Assembly: GCF_000382065.1 (NCBI RefSeq)
Contig: NZ_KB907500.1
Coordinates: 310,001 to 374,000, forward strand
Origin: Stenotrophomonas hibiscicola ATCC 19867
GTDB lineage: Bacteria; Pseudomonadota; Gammaproteobacteria; Xanthomonadales; Xanthomonadaceae
DNA length: 64,000 nt
Direction: 5' to 3'
Shown here in pieces: positions 46,219 through 54,579 of this stretch. The position numbers were made by a program, and so were the translations under genes. Below the pieces are notes generated by a model. That model did no database searches. It saw nothing but the letters and a program-made list of their open reading frames with translations, and was not told the DNA's origin. Every line of letters begins with the position of its first letter. The stretch's first letter is position 1.

Positions 46219-47307
46219 TCAGGCGCCGGCGGCGATGATGCGGTGCACGGCGTCGGTGTAGCGCTGCAGCTGGTCCAGCGTCACGAACTCATCGGCGGTG
46301 TGGGCCTGGGCAATATCGCCCGGGCCAAACACCAGGGTGGTGTAACCGGCGGCGGAGAACAGCGAGGCCTCGGTCCAGAAGTCCACGGCGTTGCCGATCG
46401 GCAGCTCAAGCGCGTCGGCCACATCGCGCGCCAGCAGGCGGCGGTTCTCGGCTTCGGCGATGTCGCCGGCCGGCAGGCTGGGGCCACGGAAGGTCTCGGT
46501 GAATACCGCCGCTTCCGGCTCGGCGAACCCGGCGAAGGTGGCCAGCAACGCGTCGATGTTCATCGACGGCAGCGGCCGGAAACCGAAGCGCACTTCGGCA
46601 GCGGGCGCGATCATGTTGGCCTTGATGCCGCCTTCGACGCGGCCGATGTTGAAGCGCAGGCCGGTCAGTCCGCCAAAGCGCGCCGACGCCAACGATTCCA
46701 CATGGTCCAGCGCACGGTTGCCCCAGCGCATGGCCTGGTGCAGCGCGCTGGCGGCGGCATCCTGCTTGCCCGAGGCGTGCCCGGCGCGGCCGGCGAACTG
46801 CATCAGCACAGAGCTGATGCCGCGATGCGCCAGCACCGCTTCGCTCATGGTCGGCTCGGCCACCAGCACCGCTTCATACGGCAGGCCACGGGCCAGGAAC
46901 GCGGCGATGCAGCGCGGATCGTTGGCTTCTTCATCGCTGGAGAACAGGAAGGCCGCGTCACCGTCGCTGGCATTGGCTGCGGCCACCAGTGCGGCGGCCG
47001 CGCCCTTGATGTCACACACGCCCAGACCGACCACGCGGTCGTCCAGGCGGCGCATCTCGTGCGGGTCGGCGCTCCAGTGCGGCGAATCGGGCACGGTATC
47101 AAGATGTACGTTGAACAGGTACTTCGGCGTCCCGCGCACGGCGTACAGGCTGACCGCACCGGCGCCGTGGTCGATCACCTCGACGTTGAAGCCGGGCAGG
47201 TTCGCGCGCAGGTAATCGAAGATGCCACCGGTGGTGATCGCGCGCGGCGGGTTGCGGGTGTCGAAGGACACCAGGACCTGCAGGTGATCGAGCGTCTGTT
47301 CAAGCAT
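46219..47307 (-). CDS. argE: N-acetyl-L-citrulline/ornithine deacetylase
   Basis: A 362-residue M20 metallopeptidase-family deacetylase: YLFNVHLDTVPDS, GLGVCDIKGAAAAL and FLFSSDEEAND are the metal-binding blocks. Next to an N-acetylornithine carbamoyltransferase, it most likely acts on N-acetylcitrulline, as shown for the Xanthomonas homologue. The start at 47307 (MLEQTLDHLQ) gives the usual N-terminus. Confidence 0.93.
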   Translation of the reverse strand: MLEQTLDHLQVLVSFDTRNPPRAITTGGIFDYLRANLPGFNVEVIDHGAGAVSLYAVRGTPKYLFNVHLDTVPDSPHWSADPHEMRRLDDRVVGLGVCDIKGAAAALVAAANASDGDAAFLFSSDEEANDPRCIAAFLARGLPYEAVLVAEPTMSEAVLAHRGISSVLMQFAGRAGHASGKQDAAASALHQAMRWGNRALDHVESLASARFGGLTGLRFNIGRVEGGIKANMIAPAAEVRFGFRPLPSMNIDALLATFAGFAEPEAAVFTETFRGPSLPAGDIAEAENRRLLARDVADALELPIGNAVDFWTEASLFSAAGYTTLVFGPGDIAQAHTADEFVTLDQLQRYTDAVHRIIAAGA

Positions 47308-47329
47308 GAAACAAAGATCCTGTGGAATT

Positions 47330-47396
47330 CCGCCGGGCATGGCCCGGCGCTACCGTGATGCGTCTGGTGGAGAGCCCCCTTCTTGTTGAAGGGGGC
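47330..47396. repeat. SMAG-type unit and hairpin between argG and argE'
   Basis: An inverse GTAG unit (47330-47353) is followed by a 9-bp stem GCCCCCTTC/GAAGGGGGC with a 5-nt loop (47374-47396). They lie in the 148-nt gap and could partly end or stabilise the argF'-argG transcript. Confidence 0.65.
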
Positions 47397-47455
47397 GCGC
47401 CAACGGCGCAGGGTTAAGGTGGAATGCGCGAGAGACGCGCGCGCAATTCAATCGC

Positions 47456-48649
47456 TCAGCGATTGACTTGCGCGTAAAGCGTCGAGCTCATACCGAACAG
47501 CTTGATGAAGCCTTCAGCCTCCTCCACGCCCCAGTCGGCCGACTGCGCGTAGGTGGCACCCTTGGTGTTGAGCAGGTGCGGCGACTTCACGGCCACCGCA
47601 TCGACGCGGCCACCACGGGTTTCCAGCACCACTTCACCGTTGACCTTGGCCTGCGAGGACTTCAGGAAGGCTTCGATGTCGGTCTTCAGCGGGTCGTGGT
47701 AGAAGCCTTCGTACACCAGCTCCACCCACTTGCGCGCCACGTCCGGCTTGAAGCGGTTCTGCTGCTTGGTCAGCACCGCATCTTCCAGCGCGCGGTGTGC
47801 GGCCAGCAGCGAGACCAGGCCCGGGGCCTCGAACACGATGCGGCCCTTCAGGCCGATCACGGTGTCGCCGGTGTACACGCCGCGACCGACGCCGTACGGG
47901 GCGAACAGCTTGTTGAGCTGGGCCAGGATCTGGTCGCCCGGCAGCGCCTTGCCGTTCAGTTCAACCGCTTCGCCTTCAATGAACTTCAGGGTGACGGTCA
48001 GCGCCTGCTCCGGCCACTCGCTGCGCGGCGAGCACCAGCCACGCGCACCTTCGCCCGGGGCTTCCCAACGGTCGATCTCGCCACCGGACATGGTCACGCC
48101 CAGCAGGTTCTCGTTGATGGTGTAGGCCTGCTGCTTGGCGCGCACGCCGAAGCCGCGCTCTTCCAGGTATTTCTGCTCGTAGGCACGGGTCTGGGTGTGT
48201 TCCTTCTGGATCTCGCGGATCGGCGCGATGATCTGGTAGTCACCCAGCGCCTTCACGGCCAGGTCGAAGCGGACCTGGTCATTGCCCATGCCGGTGCAGC
48301 CGTGGGCGATGATGTTGGTGCCCAGTTCGGCGGCACGCTTCAGCGCGGCATCCACGATCAGGTAGCGGTCCGACACCAGCAGCGGGTACTGGCCCTGGTA
48401 GCCTTCGCCGGCCCACACGAACGGCTTGACGAAGCCTTCCCAGATCGCCGGGCCACCGTTCACAGTGACATGGCTGGTCACGCCCAGCTCGGCGGCACGC
48501 TTCTCGATGAAATCGCGCTCTTCATCATCCACGCCGCCGGTGTCGGCGAACACGGTGTGCACGTTGTAGCCACGCTCCTGCAGGTAGGGCACGCAGAAGC
48601 TGGTATCCAGGCCGCCGGAGAAGGCGAGAACGACGTCTTTATTGCTCAT
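47456..48649 (-). CDS. argG: Argininosuccinate synthase
   Basis: A 397-residue ATP-dependent enzyme joining citrulline and aspartate. The PP-loop SGGLDTS is at the N-terminus ([15 protein letters not shown]). [19 protein letters not shown] and the C-terminal [25 protein letters not shown] follow. Start at 48649 ([10 protein letters not shown]). Confidence 0.95.
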   Translation of the reverse strand: MSNKDVVLAFSGGLDTSFCVPYLQERGYNVHTVFADTGGVDDEERDFIEKRAAELGVTSHVTVNGGPAIWEGFVKPFVWAGEGYQGQYPLLVSDRYLIVDAALKRAAELGTNIIAHGCTGMGNDQVRFDLAVKALGDYQIIAPIREIQKEHTQTRAYEQKYLEERGFGVRAKQQAYTINENLLGVTMSGGEIDRWEAPGEGARGWCSPRSEWPEQALTVTLKFIEGEAVELNGKALPGDQILAQLNKLFAPYGVGRGVYTGDTVIGLKGRIVFEAPGLVSLLAAHRALEDAVLTKQQNRFKPDVARKWVELVYEGFYHDPLKTDIEAFLKSSQAKVNGEVVLETRGGRVDAVAVKSPHLLNTKGATYAQSADWGVEEAEGFIKLFGMSSTLYAQVNR

Positions 48650-48666
48650 GGGGAGGGTATGTCCTG

Positions 48667-48690
48667 GTAGCGCCGGGCCGTGCCCGGCGG
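48667..48690. repeat. SMAG-type unit between argF' and argG
   Basis: A single GTAGCGCCGGGCCGTGCCCG unit lies in the 62-nt gap. Confidence 0.75.
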
Positions 48691-48711
48691 AAATGATTGA
48701 ATCGGAAAAAA

Positions 48712-49722
48712 TCAGCGCCCGGCAACCGCGGCCATGATCGCCTTCTGCACGTGCAGGCGGTTCTCGGCTTCGTTGATGGCGATGCACTGCGGCGAATCCA
48801 TCACCGCATCGGTGGCCTTCACGTTGCGACGCAGCGGCAAGCAGTGGCTGAACACACCGTTGTTGGTCAGCGCCATCTTGCGTTCGTCGACGATGAAGTG
48901 CTTGAACTGGTCGCGGATCGGCTTTTCCGGTTCCCAGTTGCCGAAGAACGGCAGCGCTCCCCAGCTCTTGGCGTAAACCACGTCGGCGCCGGCGTAGGCG
49001 CTGTCGACATCATGGCTGATCTTCAGCGAACCACCGCTCTCGGCCACGTTCTGCTCGGCCCAGCCCATGTAGCGCTCGTCGAGGATGTAGTCGGCGGTCG
49101 GGCAAAGCAGTGTCACGTCCATGCCCATGCGGGTGGCGATGGTCAGCGCCGAGTTGGCCACGGCGGTGTTGAGCGGCTTGGGGTGGTAGGTCCAGGTCAG
49201 CACGTATTTCTTGCCACGCAGGTCCTGGGTGCCGAAGTGCTCCTGCAGCGCCATGATGTGGGCCAGCTCCTGGCACGGGTGGGTGATGGTCTCCATGTTG
49301 ATGACCGGCACCGGCGAATACCTGGCGAAGCTGTTGAGGACGATGTCCTGGCGGTCGTACGCCCAGTCCTGGAACTTCGGGAACGCACGCACGGCGATGA
49401 TGTCGCAGTAACGGCCCAGCACCTTGGCCACTTCCGCGATGTGTTCCTCGGTATCGCCGTCCATCACCGTGCCGAGGTTGAACTCGATCGGCCAAGCATC
49501 CTTGCCCGGCTGCAGCACCACCGCATGGGCGCCGAGCTGGAACGCGCCCAGTTCGAAGCTGGTGCGGGTGCGCATGGACGGGTTGAAGAACACCAGCGCG
49601 ATCGACTTGCCCTTGAGCTGGTCGCCGAGCTTGTTGCGCTTGAACAGCGCGGCCTGGGTCAGCAATGCGTCGAGATCGCTGCGGCTCCAGTCCTGGGTGT
49701 TCAGGAAGTGCTTGGGGGACAT
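48712..49722 (-). CDS. argF': N-acetylornithine carbamoyltransferase
   Basis: A 336-residue transcarbamylase. The carbamoyl-phosphate motif [18 protein letters not shown] and [12 protein letters not shown] are typical, and [16 protein letters not shown] near the end. The long insert [17 protein letters not shown] is specific to the AOTCase branch, which carbamoylates N-acetylornithine instead of ornithine (known from Xanthomonas campestris). It is the first gene of the arginine-proline supraoperon. AAGGAAAGAAG precedes its ATG, and an attenuator-like leader lies upstream. Confidence 0.95.
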   Translation of the reverse strand: MSPKHFLNTQDWSRSDLDALLTQAALFKRNKLGDQLKGKSIALVFFNPSMRTRTSFELGAFQLGAHAVVLQPGKDAWPIEFNLGTVMDGDTEEHIAEVAKVLGRYCDIIAVRAFPKFQDWAYDRQDIVLNSFARYSPVPVINMETITHPCQELAHIMALQEHFGTQDLRGKKYVLTWTYHPKPLNTAVANSALTIATRMGMDVTLLCPTADYILDERYMGWAEQNVAESGGSLKISHDVDSAYAGADVVYAKSWGALPFFGNWEPEKPIRDQFKHFIVDERKMALTNNGVFSHCLPLRRNVKATDAVMDSPQCIAINEAENRLHVQKAIMAAVAGR

Positions 49723-49827
49723 CTTCTTTCCTTGCGTGGCGGCGCCGGGTTCGACGCGGTGGAAGGGAAAACAGGAAGCAAAGGTGAAACGAAAAGGTTG
49801 CAGTTGCAGCTTTCAGAACGCGGAAAC

Positions 49828-49859
49828 GAAAAAACCCAGCCGGCGGGCTGGGTTTTTTT
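49828..49859 (-). terminator. Terminator hairpin in the argF' leader
   Basis: ACCCAGCC-CGCC-GGCTGGGT followed by TTTTTT in the leftward direction (a T-run also flanks it on the other strand). It lies about 105 nt ahead of argF'. It may be the attenuator terminator, or it may simply end the upstream leftward gene. Confidence 0.85.
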
Positions 49860-49883
49860 CGGACGAACAGCAAAAAGCTCCGG

Positions 49884-49985
49884 TTACCCAGCGAGAATGT
49901 GGGGTTCCGGTCGACGCGCACGCGAGGTCATGCCCGACGCCTGTCGGGCTGCGCTGCTGTCGTGCTGGAAGTCGGTGAGCTTCAT
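49884..49985 (-). CDS. Putative argF' leader peptide
   Basis: A 33-residue ORF, MKLTDFQHDSSAARQ at the start and SRARRPEPHILAG at the end. Four of its codons are Arg (CGA, CGT, CGT, CGA); CGA is uncommon in this genome. The stop codon abuts the antiterminator segment. A possible -10 (GATATT) lies just upstream of the ATG and would make it near-leaderless. It has no Shine-Dalgarno sequence. An internal GCCCGAC/GTCGGGC hairpin (49932-49949) could serve as a pause site. Confidence 0.5.
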   Translation of the reverse strand: MKLTDFQHDSSAARQASGMTSRARRPEPHILAG

Positions 49986-50040
49986 GGCCGAATATCTTTG
50001 CATGCGGCCGTGACCGGCGCAAGGGGCCGGGGTCGCAGAA

Positions 50041-50625
50041 TCAGGGATTGCCGGCGGCGCCCTGCTCAGGACCGACCCAGGGGGTGATCGACACCCGGAT
50101 CTTGAGCCGGTTGCCCGGGTCTTCCGGCAGCCGCGACCGATACTTGGTGCCCTTGTAGACGTAGTCCACGTCGTAGGCGATGGGCCGGCGGAATTCACGC
50201 CCCACCGGCACGATGCGGCAGTCACGGGTCAGCATCGGGCCATTGTTGGCAGGCGCCGGGGCCGGCGTTTCGGGGCCGGCCTCTTCGGAGGGCTCCTCGT
50301 CGCTGCGCTTGAATATCGAGCGCACCGAGTCCCAGAAACGGCTGATCCGGCCCTTGTCCTCGACCGGCTCCTCGCCGGTCACGTTGACCGGGGCCAGGGT
50401 GCGGGTCGACACCGGCTCGCAATGCTCCTCGGTACGGGTCGCGCGCAGGGTCTGGAATACCGGCTCGACGTTCAGTACCTGGGCGTAGTCGAACTTCACG
50501 TTCTCCACGATCACCACCCGGTTGCGGGGCTCGGCCTCCTGCGCCAGCACCACGGCGGGCAGCGCCGACAGGCAGGCCAGGGTCAGCAATGCGGTGGATT
50601 TCAGTGGCGACGGGAGCAAGGACAC
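50041..50625 (-). CDS. Secreted protein with UmoD-like C-terminal motif
   Basis: A 194-residue protein. The GTG at 50625 opens a signal peptide (SLLPSPLKSTALLTLACLSA, cleavage after LAQ or nearby). The mature chain has VKFDYAQVLNVEPVFQTLR, a Pro/Glu-rich middle, then RDCRIVPVGREFRRPIAYDV and YRSRLPEDPGNRLKIRVSITP. The paired blocks 'YAQVLxVxPV' and 'GYxVxYxYxGxxYxxxLxxDPGxxLxVRV' occur in UmoD-like and 17-kDa-antigen-like surface proteins, but the glycine-zipper segment is missing here. Function unknown. Confidence 0.75.
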   Translation of the reverse strand: MSLLPSPLKSTALLTLACLSALPAVVLAQEAEPRNRVVIVENVKFDYAQVLNVEPVFQTLRATRTEEHCEPVSTRTLAPVNVTGEEPVEDKGRISRFWDSVRSIFKRSDEEPSEEAGPETPAPAPANNGPMLTRDCRIVPVGREFRRPIAYDVDYVYKGTKYRSRLPEDPGNRLKIRVSITPWVGPEQGAAGNP

Positions 50626-50791
50626 GGCGATAGTGTAGGCAGTGGCGAGCGCAAGGGGCTGAACATTACCCGTCCACGCCGCTCCTGCCCACCCCACCCT
50701 GGCTCCCTCCGGCGTCCACCGGTGGCAACCAGCGCCCCCAAAGGGAGCGACACGTTCTAAAATCACAGACTTGTCCCCCAGCCACAGCCCC

Positions 50792-52168
50792 ATGACCCTG
50801 CGCCTGCACAACAACCTGACTCGCCAGCTCGAACCGTTCACCCCGCTCGACCCGGCCTGTCCGACCCTGTATGTGTGCGGCCCCACGGTCTACAACTACG
50901 TGCACATCGGCAACGCCCGTGGCCCGGTGGTGTTCGGGGTGCTGGCCGACCTGCTGCGGCGGCGTTTCGGCGCACTGCGCTACGCCCGCAACATCACCGA
51001 CGTGGACGACAAGATCAACACCGCCGCGCGCGAGCAGGGGGTGCCGATCAGCACCATCACCGACAGGTTCGCCGCCGCCTACCGTGAAGACATGGCCGCG
51101 CTGGGCGTGGTGCCGCCTGACATCGAACCGGAAGTGACCGCGCACATGCCGCAGATCATCACCATGATCGAGCAGTTGATCGCCAGTGGTCATGCCTATG
51201 CCGCCGAAGGCCACGTGCTGTTTGCGGTGGCCAGCTTTGAAGGCTACGGCAAGCTCTCGCGCCGTGATCCGGAAGAGATGCTGGCTGGCGCCCGCGTCGA
51301 TGTCGCCCCCTACAAGCGTGATCCGGGCGATTTCGTGCTGTGGAAGCCATCCAGCGACGACCTGCCCGGCTGGGAATCGCCCTGGGGCCGTGGCCGCCCG
51401 GGCTGGCACATCGAATGCTCGGCGATGGCCGCCGCCCACCTGGGCGAGACCATCGACATCCATGCCGGCGGCGTCGACCTGCAGTTCCCGCACCATGAAA
51501 ACGAGATCGCGCAGAGCGAATGCGCGCATGGCGGCAGGATCTTCGCCCGCTACTGGCTGCACAACGGCATGCTCAACTTCGGCGGCGCCAAGATGAGCAA
51601 GTCACTGGGCAACATCGAGCGCGTGCATGACCTGGTTCGCCAGCATCCGCCGGAGGCACTGCGCCTGGCCCTGCTGTCGGCCCACTACCGTCAACCGCTG
51701 GACTGGTCCGATGCGCTGATCGAACAGTCGGTGCGTACGCTGGACCGCCTGTACGGCACCCTGCGCGAACTGGCCTCGGTCGAGGCCAGCGCGGTGATTC
51801 CGGCCACGGTCGAAGCGACCCTCGACGACGACCTCAACACCCCGCAGGCGCTGGCCGAAGTGGCCCGCATCGCGGCCGAGGCGCGTCGTGCCACGGACCC
51901 GGCCGAACAGTCGCGCCTGAAGGCCGAGCTGCTCGGTGCCGGCCTGGCGCTGGGCCTTCTGCAGGCCGATCCGGCGCAGTGGTTTGGTACCGCTGCGGGC
52001 GCTGACGGCGACGATGGCCGTATCCAGGGCCTGATCGACGAGCGCGCTGCGGCCAAGAAGGCGCGCGACTTCGCCCGTTCCGATGCCATCCGCGACCAGT
52101 TGGCCGCCGAAGGCATCGTGCTGGAAGACACCCCGCAGGGCGTGCGCTGGTCGCGCAAGCGCGGCTGA
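50792..52168 (+). CDS. cysS: Cysteinyl-tRNA synthetase
   Basis: A 458-residue class I synthetase. The HIGH-type motif is VHIGNARG preceded by the zinc-ligand Cys in YVCGPTVYN, and KMSKSLGN is the KMSKS loop. Other zinc-site parts are GWHIECSAM and [10 protein letters not shown]. The start at 50792 (MTLRLHNN) fits the family; a longer frame by 7 codons is possible. A TAAAAT box lies at 50758-50763. Confidence 0.96.
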   Translation: MTLRLHNNLTRQLEPFTPLDPACPTLYVCGPTVYNYVHIGNARGPVVFGVLADLLRRRFGALRYARNITDVDDKINTAAREQGVPISTITDRFAAAYREDMAALGVVPPDIEPEVTAHMPQIITMIEQLIASGHAYAAEGHVLFAVASFEGYGKLSRRDPEEMLAGARVDVAPYKRDPGDFVLWKPSSDDLPGWESPWGRGRPGWHIECSAMAAAHLGETIDIHAGGVDLQFPHHENEIAQSECAHGGRIFARYWLHNGMLNFGGAKMSKSLGNIERVHDLVRQHPPEALRLALLSAHYRQPLDWSDALIEQSVRTLDRLYGTLRELASVEASAVIPATVEATLDDDLNTPQALAEVARIAAEARRATDPAEQSRLKAELLGAGLALGLLQADPAQWFGTAAGADGDDGRIQGLIDERAAAKKARDFARSDAIRDQLAAEGIVLEDTPQGVRWSRKRG

Positions 52169-52225
52169 CCTGCTGCCCTGCCCCGTGGCCGGCCCGCCGG
52201 CCACGCCCCCACTGTAGAGACTGTT

Positions 52226-52678
52226 GTGACCGACTCCCCGTTCCCGCTTGAACCCACCGCCGCCGAGGCCCAGACCGCCATCGCCGAGGAATTCGGCTTC
52301 TTCGGCGACTGGTCCGAGCGCTACCAGTACCTGATCGACCTCGGCCGCAAGCTGCCGGCCTTCCCGGAAGAATGGAAGACCGAAGAGCATCGCCTGCTCG
52401 GCTGCCAGTCGATGGTCTGGATCGTGCCGGAAGGCAATGCGCAGTCGCTGCGCTTCCATGCCATCAGTGATTCGGCCATCGTCTCCGGCCTGATCTTCCT
52501 GGCGCTGCGCGTGTACTCCGGGCGCTCGGCGCGGGAGATCCTGGCCACCGAACCGAGCTATATCCAGGACATCGGCCTGGCCCGCCACCTGTCTCCGACC
52601 CGCAGCAATGGTGTGGCTGCGATGCTGGCCTTCATCCGCGAGACCGCGCAGACCCAGCTGCAGCGCGATCCGTCGTGA
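52226..52678 (+). CDS. sufE: SufE-like sulfur acceptor
   Basis: A 150-residue SufE-fold protein that accepts persulfide from a cysteine desulfurase. The active Cys lies in HRLLGCQSMVWI, and EEFGFFGDWSERYQYLIDLGRKLP is the typical start. GTG start; its stop overlaps the next gene (GTGA). No sufS is in view, so it may work with a SufS or CsdA encoded elsewhere. Confidence 0.93.
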   Translation: MTDSPFPLEPTAAEAQTAIAEEFGFFGDWSERYQYLIDLGRKLPAFPEEWKTEEHRLLGCQSMVWIVPEGNAQSLRFHAISDSAIVSGLIFLALRVYSGRSAREILATEPSYIQDIGLARHLSPTRSNGVAAMLAFIRETAQTQLQRDPS

Positions 52679-53922
52679 ACGAGCCTGCCACAGCCGAGGA
52701 CACCGCGCTGGGCCTGCTGTCCCGGCCCGGCTTCGCCAAGCTGCTGGCCTACCGCATCTTCGCGATGCTGTCCTACCAGGTGGTGGCAGTCACCGTCGGC
52801 TGGCACATCTACGAAGTCACCCGCAATCCGTTCTCGCTGGGCCTGATCGGTCTGGCCGAGGTGCTGCCGTTCTTTTGCGTGGCGCCATTCGCCGGCTACC
52901 TGGTCGACCATCTGCCGCGGCGTCGGTTGGGCATGGCGGCCTGTTCCGGGCTGATCGCCACCGCGCTGGTACTGACCAGCGTGGCCAAGGGCTGGCTGCC
53001 GTTTGAAGGCGTGTGGCCCATCTATGCAGCCATCGCCCTGACCGGCATGGTCCGCGCCTTCCTGTCACCTATCTACAACGCACTGTTCGCCCGCGTGCTG
53101 GCCCGCGATCAGTTCGCGCGCGGCGCAGGCCTCGGCGCGGTGGTGTTCCAGGCCGGCATGGTCGCCGGCCCGGCGCTGGGCGGCGTGCTGGTCGGCTTCG
53201 GCGGCAAGGGCCTCTCCTACGCGGTGGCTACGGCCTTTGCGCTGGTGGCGATGGCCTGCCTGGCTACATTGAAGGTGGAAGAACCGGTGCACACCGGTCC
53301 CGCCGCGCCGATCTTCAAGAGCATCGCCGAAGGCGCGCGCTTCGTGGTCGGCAACCGGATCATGGTCGGGGCGATGGCGCTGGACATGTTCTCGGTGCTG
53401 CTGGGCGGCGTGGTGGCGATGCTGCCGGCCTTCCTGCACGAGATCCTGCACCACGGTCCGGAAGGCCTGGGCGTCCTGCGCGCGATGCCGGCGCTCGGTT
53501 CGGTGTGCGTGGGCCTGTGGCTGGCCCGCCACCCGCTGCACCGCAATGCCGGCCGCGTACTGCTGTTCGCGGTGGCCGGTTTCGGCCTGTGCGTGATCGG
53601 CTTCGGCCTGTCGCAGCACTTCTGGCTGTCGGCGCTGATCCTGCTGTTCTACGGGGCCTTCGATGGCATCTCGGTGGTGATCCGATCGACCATCCTGCAG
53701 TTGGCCACGCCGGAAGAGATGCGCGGCCGGGTGTCGTCGATCAACGGCATCTTCATCAGTTCGTCCAACGAGCTGGGCGCGTTCTATGCAGGCACGATGG
53801 CGAAGCTGCTCGGCCTGGCGCCGGCCGTGGTGCTGGGTGGGTTTGCGGTGCTGAGCGTGGCCGGGATCACGGCGTGGAAGAACCCGACATTGCGGAAATT
53901 GAATCTGCGTGATCTGCAGTAG
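52675..53922 (+). CDS. MFS transporter (EntS-like)
   Basis: A 415-residue, 12-segment transporter starting at a GTG that overlaps sufE. The stretch FAMLSYQVVAVTVGWHIYEVTRNPFSLGLIGLAEVLP and the conserved LATPEEMRGRVSSINGIFISSSNELGAF are typical of the MFS branch that includes the enterobactin exporter EntS. The substrate is not evident. Confidence 0.9.
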   Translation: MNEPATAEDTALGLLSRPGFAKLLAYRIFAMLSYQVVAVTVGWHIYEVTRNPFSLGLIGLAEVLPFFCVAPFAGYLVDHLPRRRLGMAACSGLIATALVLTSVAKGWLPFEGVWPIYAAIALTGMVRAFLSPIYNALFARVLARDQFARGAGLGAVVFQAGMVAGPALGGVLVGFGGKGLSYAVATAFALVAMACLATLKVEEPVHTGPAAPIFKSIAEGARFVVGNRIMVGAMALDMFSVLLGGVVAMLPAFLHEILHHGPEGLGVLRAMPALGSVCVGLWLARHPLHRNAGRVLLFAVAGFGLCVIGFGLSQHFWLSALILLFYGAFDGISVVIRSTILQLATPEEMRGRVSSINGIFISSSNELGAFYAGTMAKLLGLAPAVVLGGFAVLSVAGITAWKNPTLRKLNLRDLQ

Positions 53923-53972
53923 CGTCGGCTCGTCGTTTCCGCGACAGCCGCTTTACGTGCGCCGACGCATTG

Positions 53973-53996
53973 GTAGCGCCGGGCCATGCCCGGCGG
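53973..53996. repeat. SMAG-type unit
   Basis: GTAGCGCCGGGCCATGCCCG with its CGCC-class palindrome, in the gap after the MFS gene. Confidence 0.8.
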
Positions 53997-54024
53997 CCCT
54001 TTTCCGCGACCGCGGCAGGGTGTC

Positions 54025-54048
54025 ACTTTCTTTTCGCGAAAAGAAAGT
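54025..54048. repeat. 24-bp perfect palindrome
   Basis: ACTTTCTTTTCG joins CGAAAAGAAAGT to make a perfect 24-bp palindrome, followed by AACCAAAGAAACGCTC. This block is familiar as a dispersed intergenic repeat in xanthomonads and related bacteria (from memory). Confidence 0.8.
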
Positions 54049-54242
54049 AACCAAAGAAACGCTCCGCCATCCGCGAGCCGGCGCTGCGCGCCGGTGCCCT
54101 GTGCTCCTCGGTGAATCAGGGGACGGCGCCGAACTCGCTGCGCTCAAACAGCGGCGCCTCTTCGCCCCTGATTCCCCTGCGGTGCTCGGCTCGCTACAAG
54201 GCGGACTCAAGTCAAGAGCCGCAGCCGCGCACGCAGGCTTCG

Positions 54243-54344
54243 GTAGCGCCGGGCCATGCCCGGCGAGCGAAGTGGTGGTCTTTGCTCTCATCCTCCCTCC
54301 AAGCCCGCGCCTTCGGCCTGAGCCGAGCGTGGGCTCGGCTCTAC
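54243..54344. repeat. Two further SMAG-type units
   Basis: A CGCCGGG-class unit at 54243-54266 and an inverse GAGCCGAGC-class unit at 54321-54344 that ends in CTAC. Confidence 0.75.
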
Positions 54345-54372
54345 ATCGGCCGCGCACGCAGGAAACCGTCGA

Positions 54373-54478
54373 GAGCCTGCGGGTGGGTCCGGGCAGGACC
54401 GTCCGCGGCATGGATGCCGCGGCCGAGCTTACAGGGATGTACTTGCAGCGTGTCCTGCCCGGACCCACCCGCAGGCTC
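54373..54478. repeat. Nested inverted repeat with 27-bp perfect arms
   Basis: The left arm 54373-54399 (GAGCCTGCGGGTGGGTCCGG...) is perfectly inverted at 54452-54478. The 52-nt spacer holds a second hairpin, CCGCGGCAT/ATGCCGCGG (54403-54422), and the text GCTTACAGGGATGTACTTGC. The total element is about 106 bp. Confidence 0.85.
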
Positions 54479-54527
54479 CACCCGATACCCGGAAGGCGCT
54501 GCTCTACACAGCCAACTCGAACCCAAC

Positions 54528-54554
54528 AAAAAACCCGGCCGAGGCCGGGTTTTT
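54528..54554 (-). terminator. Intrinsic terminator after the dksA-like gene
   Basis: CCCGGCC-GA-GGCCGGG with A-run and T-run on either side, 26 nt beyond the stop. It can work in both directions. Confidence 0.9.
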
Positions 54555-54579
54555 CGCATGACCATACAACGAGCAGGAA

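Larger units (their letters stand above)
49723..50030 (-). promoter_or_regulatory. Putative arginine attenuator leader of argF'
   Basis: A leader of about 300 nt that looks like a ribosome-mediated attenuator. Read leftward it holds a 33-codon leader ORF (49985-49884), then a hairpin with a T-run (49859-49828), then argF'. Segment GCTGGGT (49892-49886) lies at the end of the leader ORF. It can pair with ACCCAGC (49853-49847), which is also the 5' arm of the terminator, so the two helices exclude each other. Stalling at the Arg codons would leave the first segment free and favour readthrough. This is structural inference. Confidence 0.6.
53923..54579. other. Repeat-rich intergenic region
   Basis: About 650 nt without a convincing gene. 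In order it holds a SMAG unit (53973-53996), a 24-bp perfect palindrome (54025-54048, core TTTTCGCGAAAA) with a GC-rich repeated-looking block after it, two more SMAG units (54243-54266 and 54321-54344), a nested 27-bp inverted repeat (54373-54478) and the dksA terminator. Frames here are short and lack ribosome sites. Confidence 0.75.

Noticed and set aside
53997..54527. Protein-coding genes in the gap before the dksA-like gene
   Set aside because: The open frames cross palindromes and repeats, lack ribosome sites and do not resemble known proteins.
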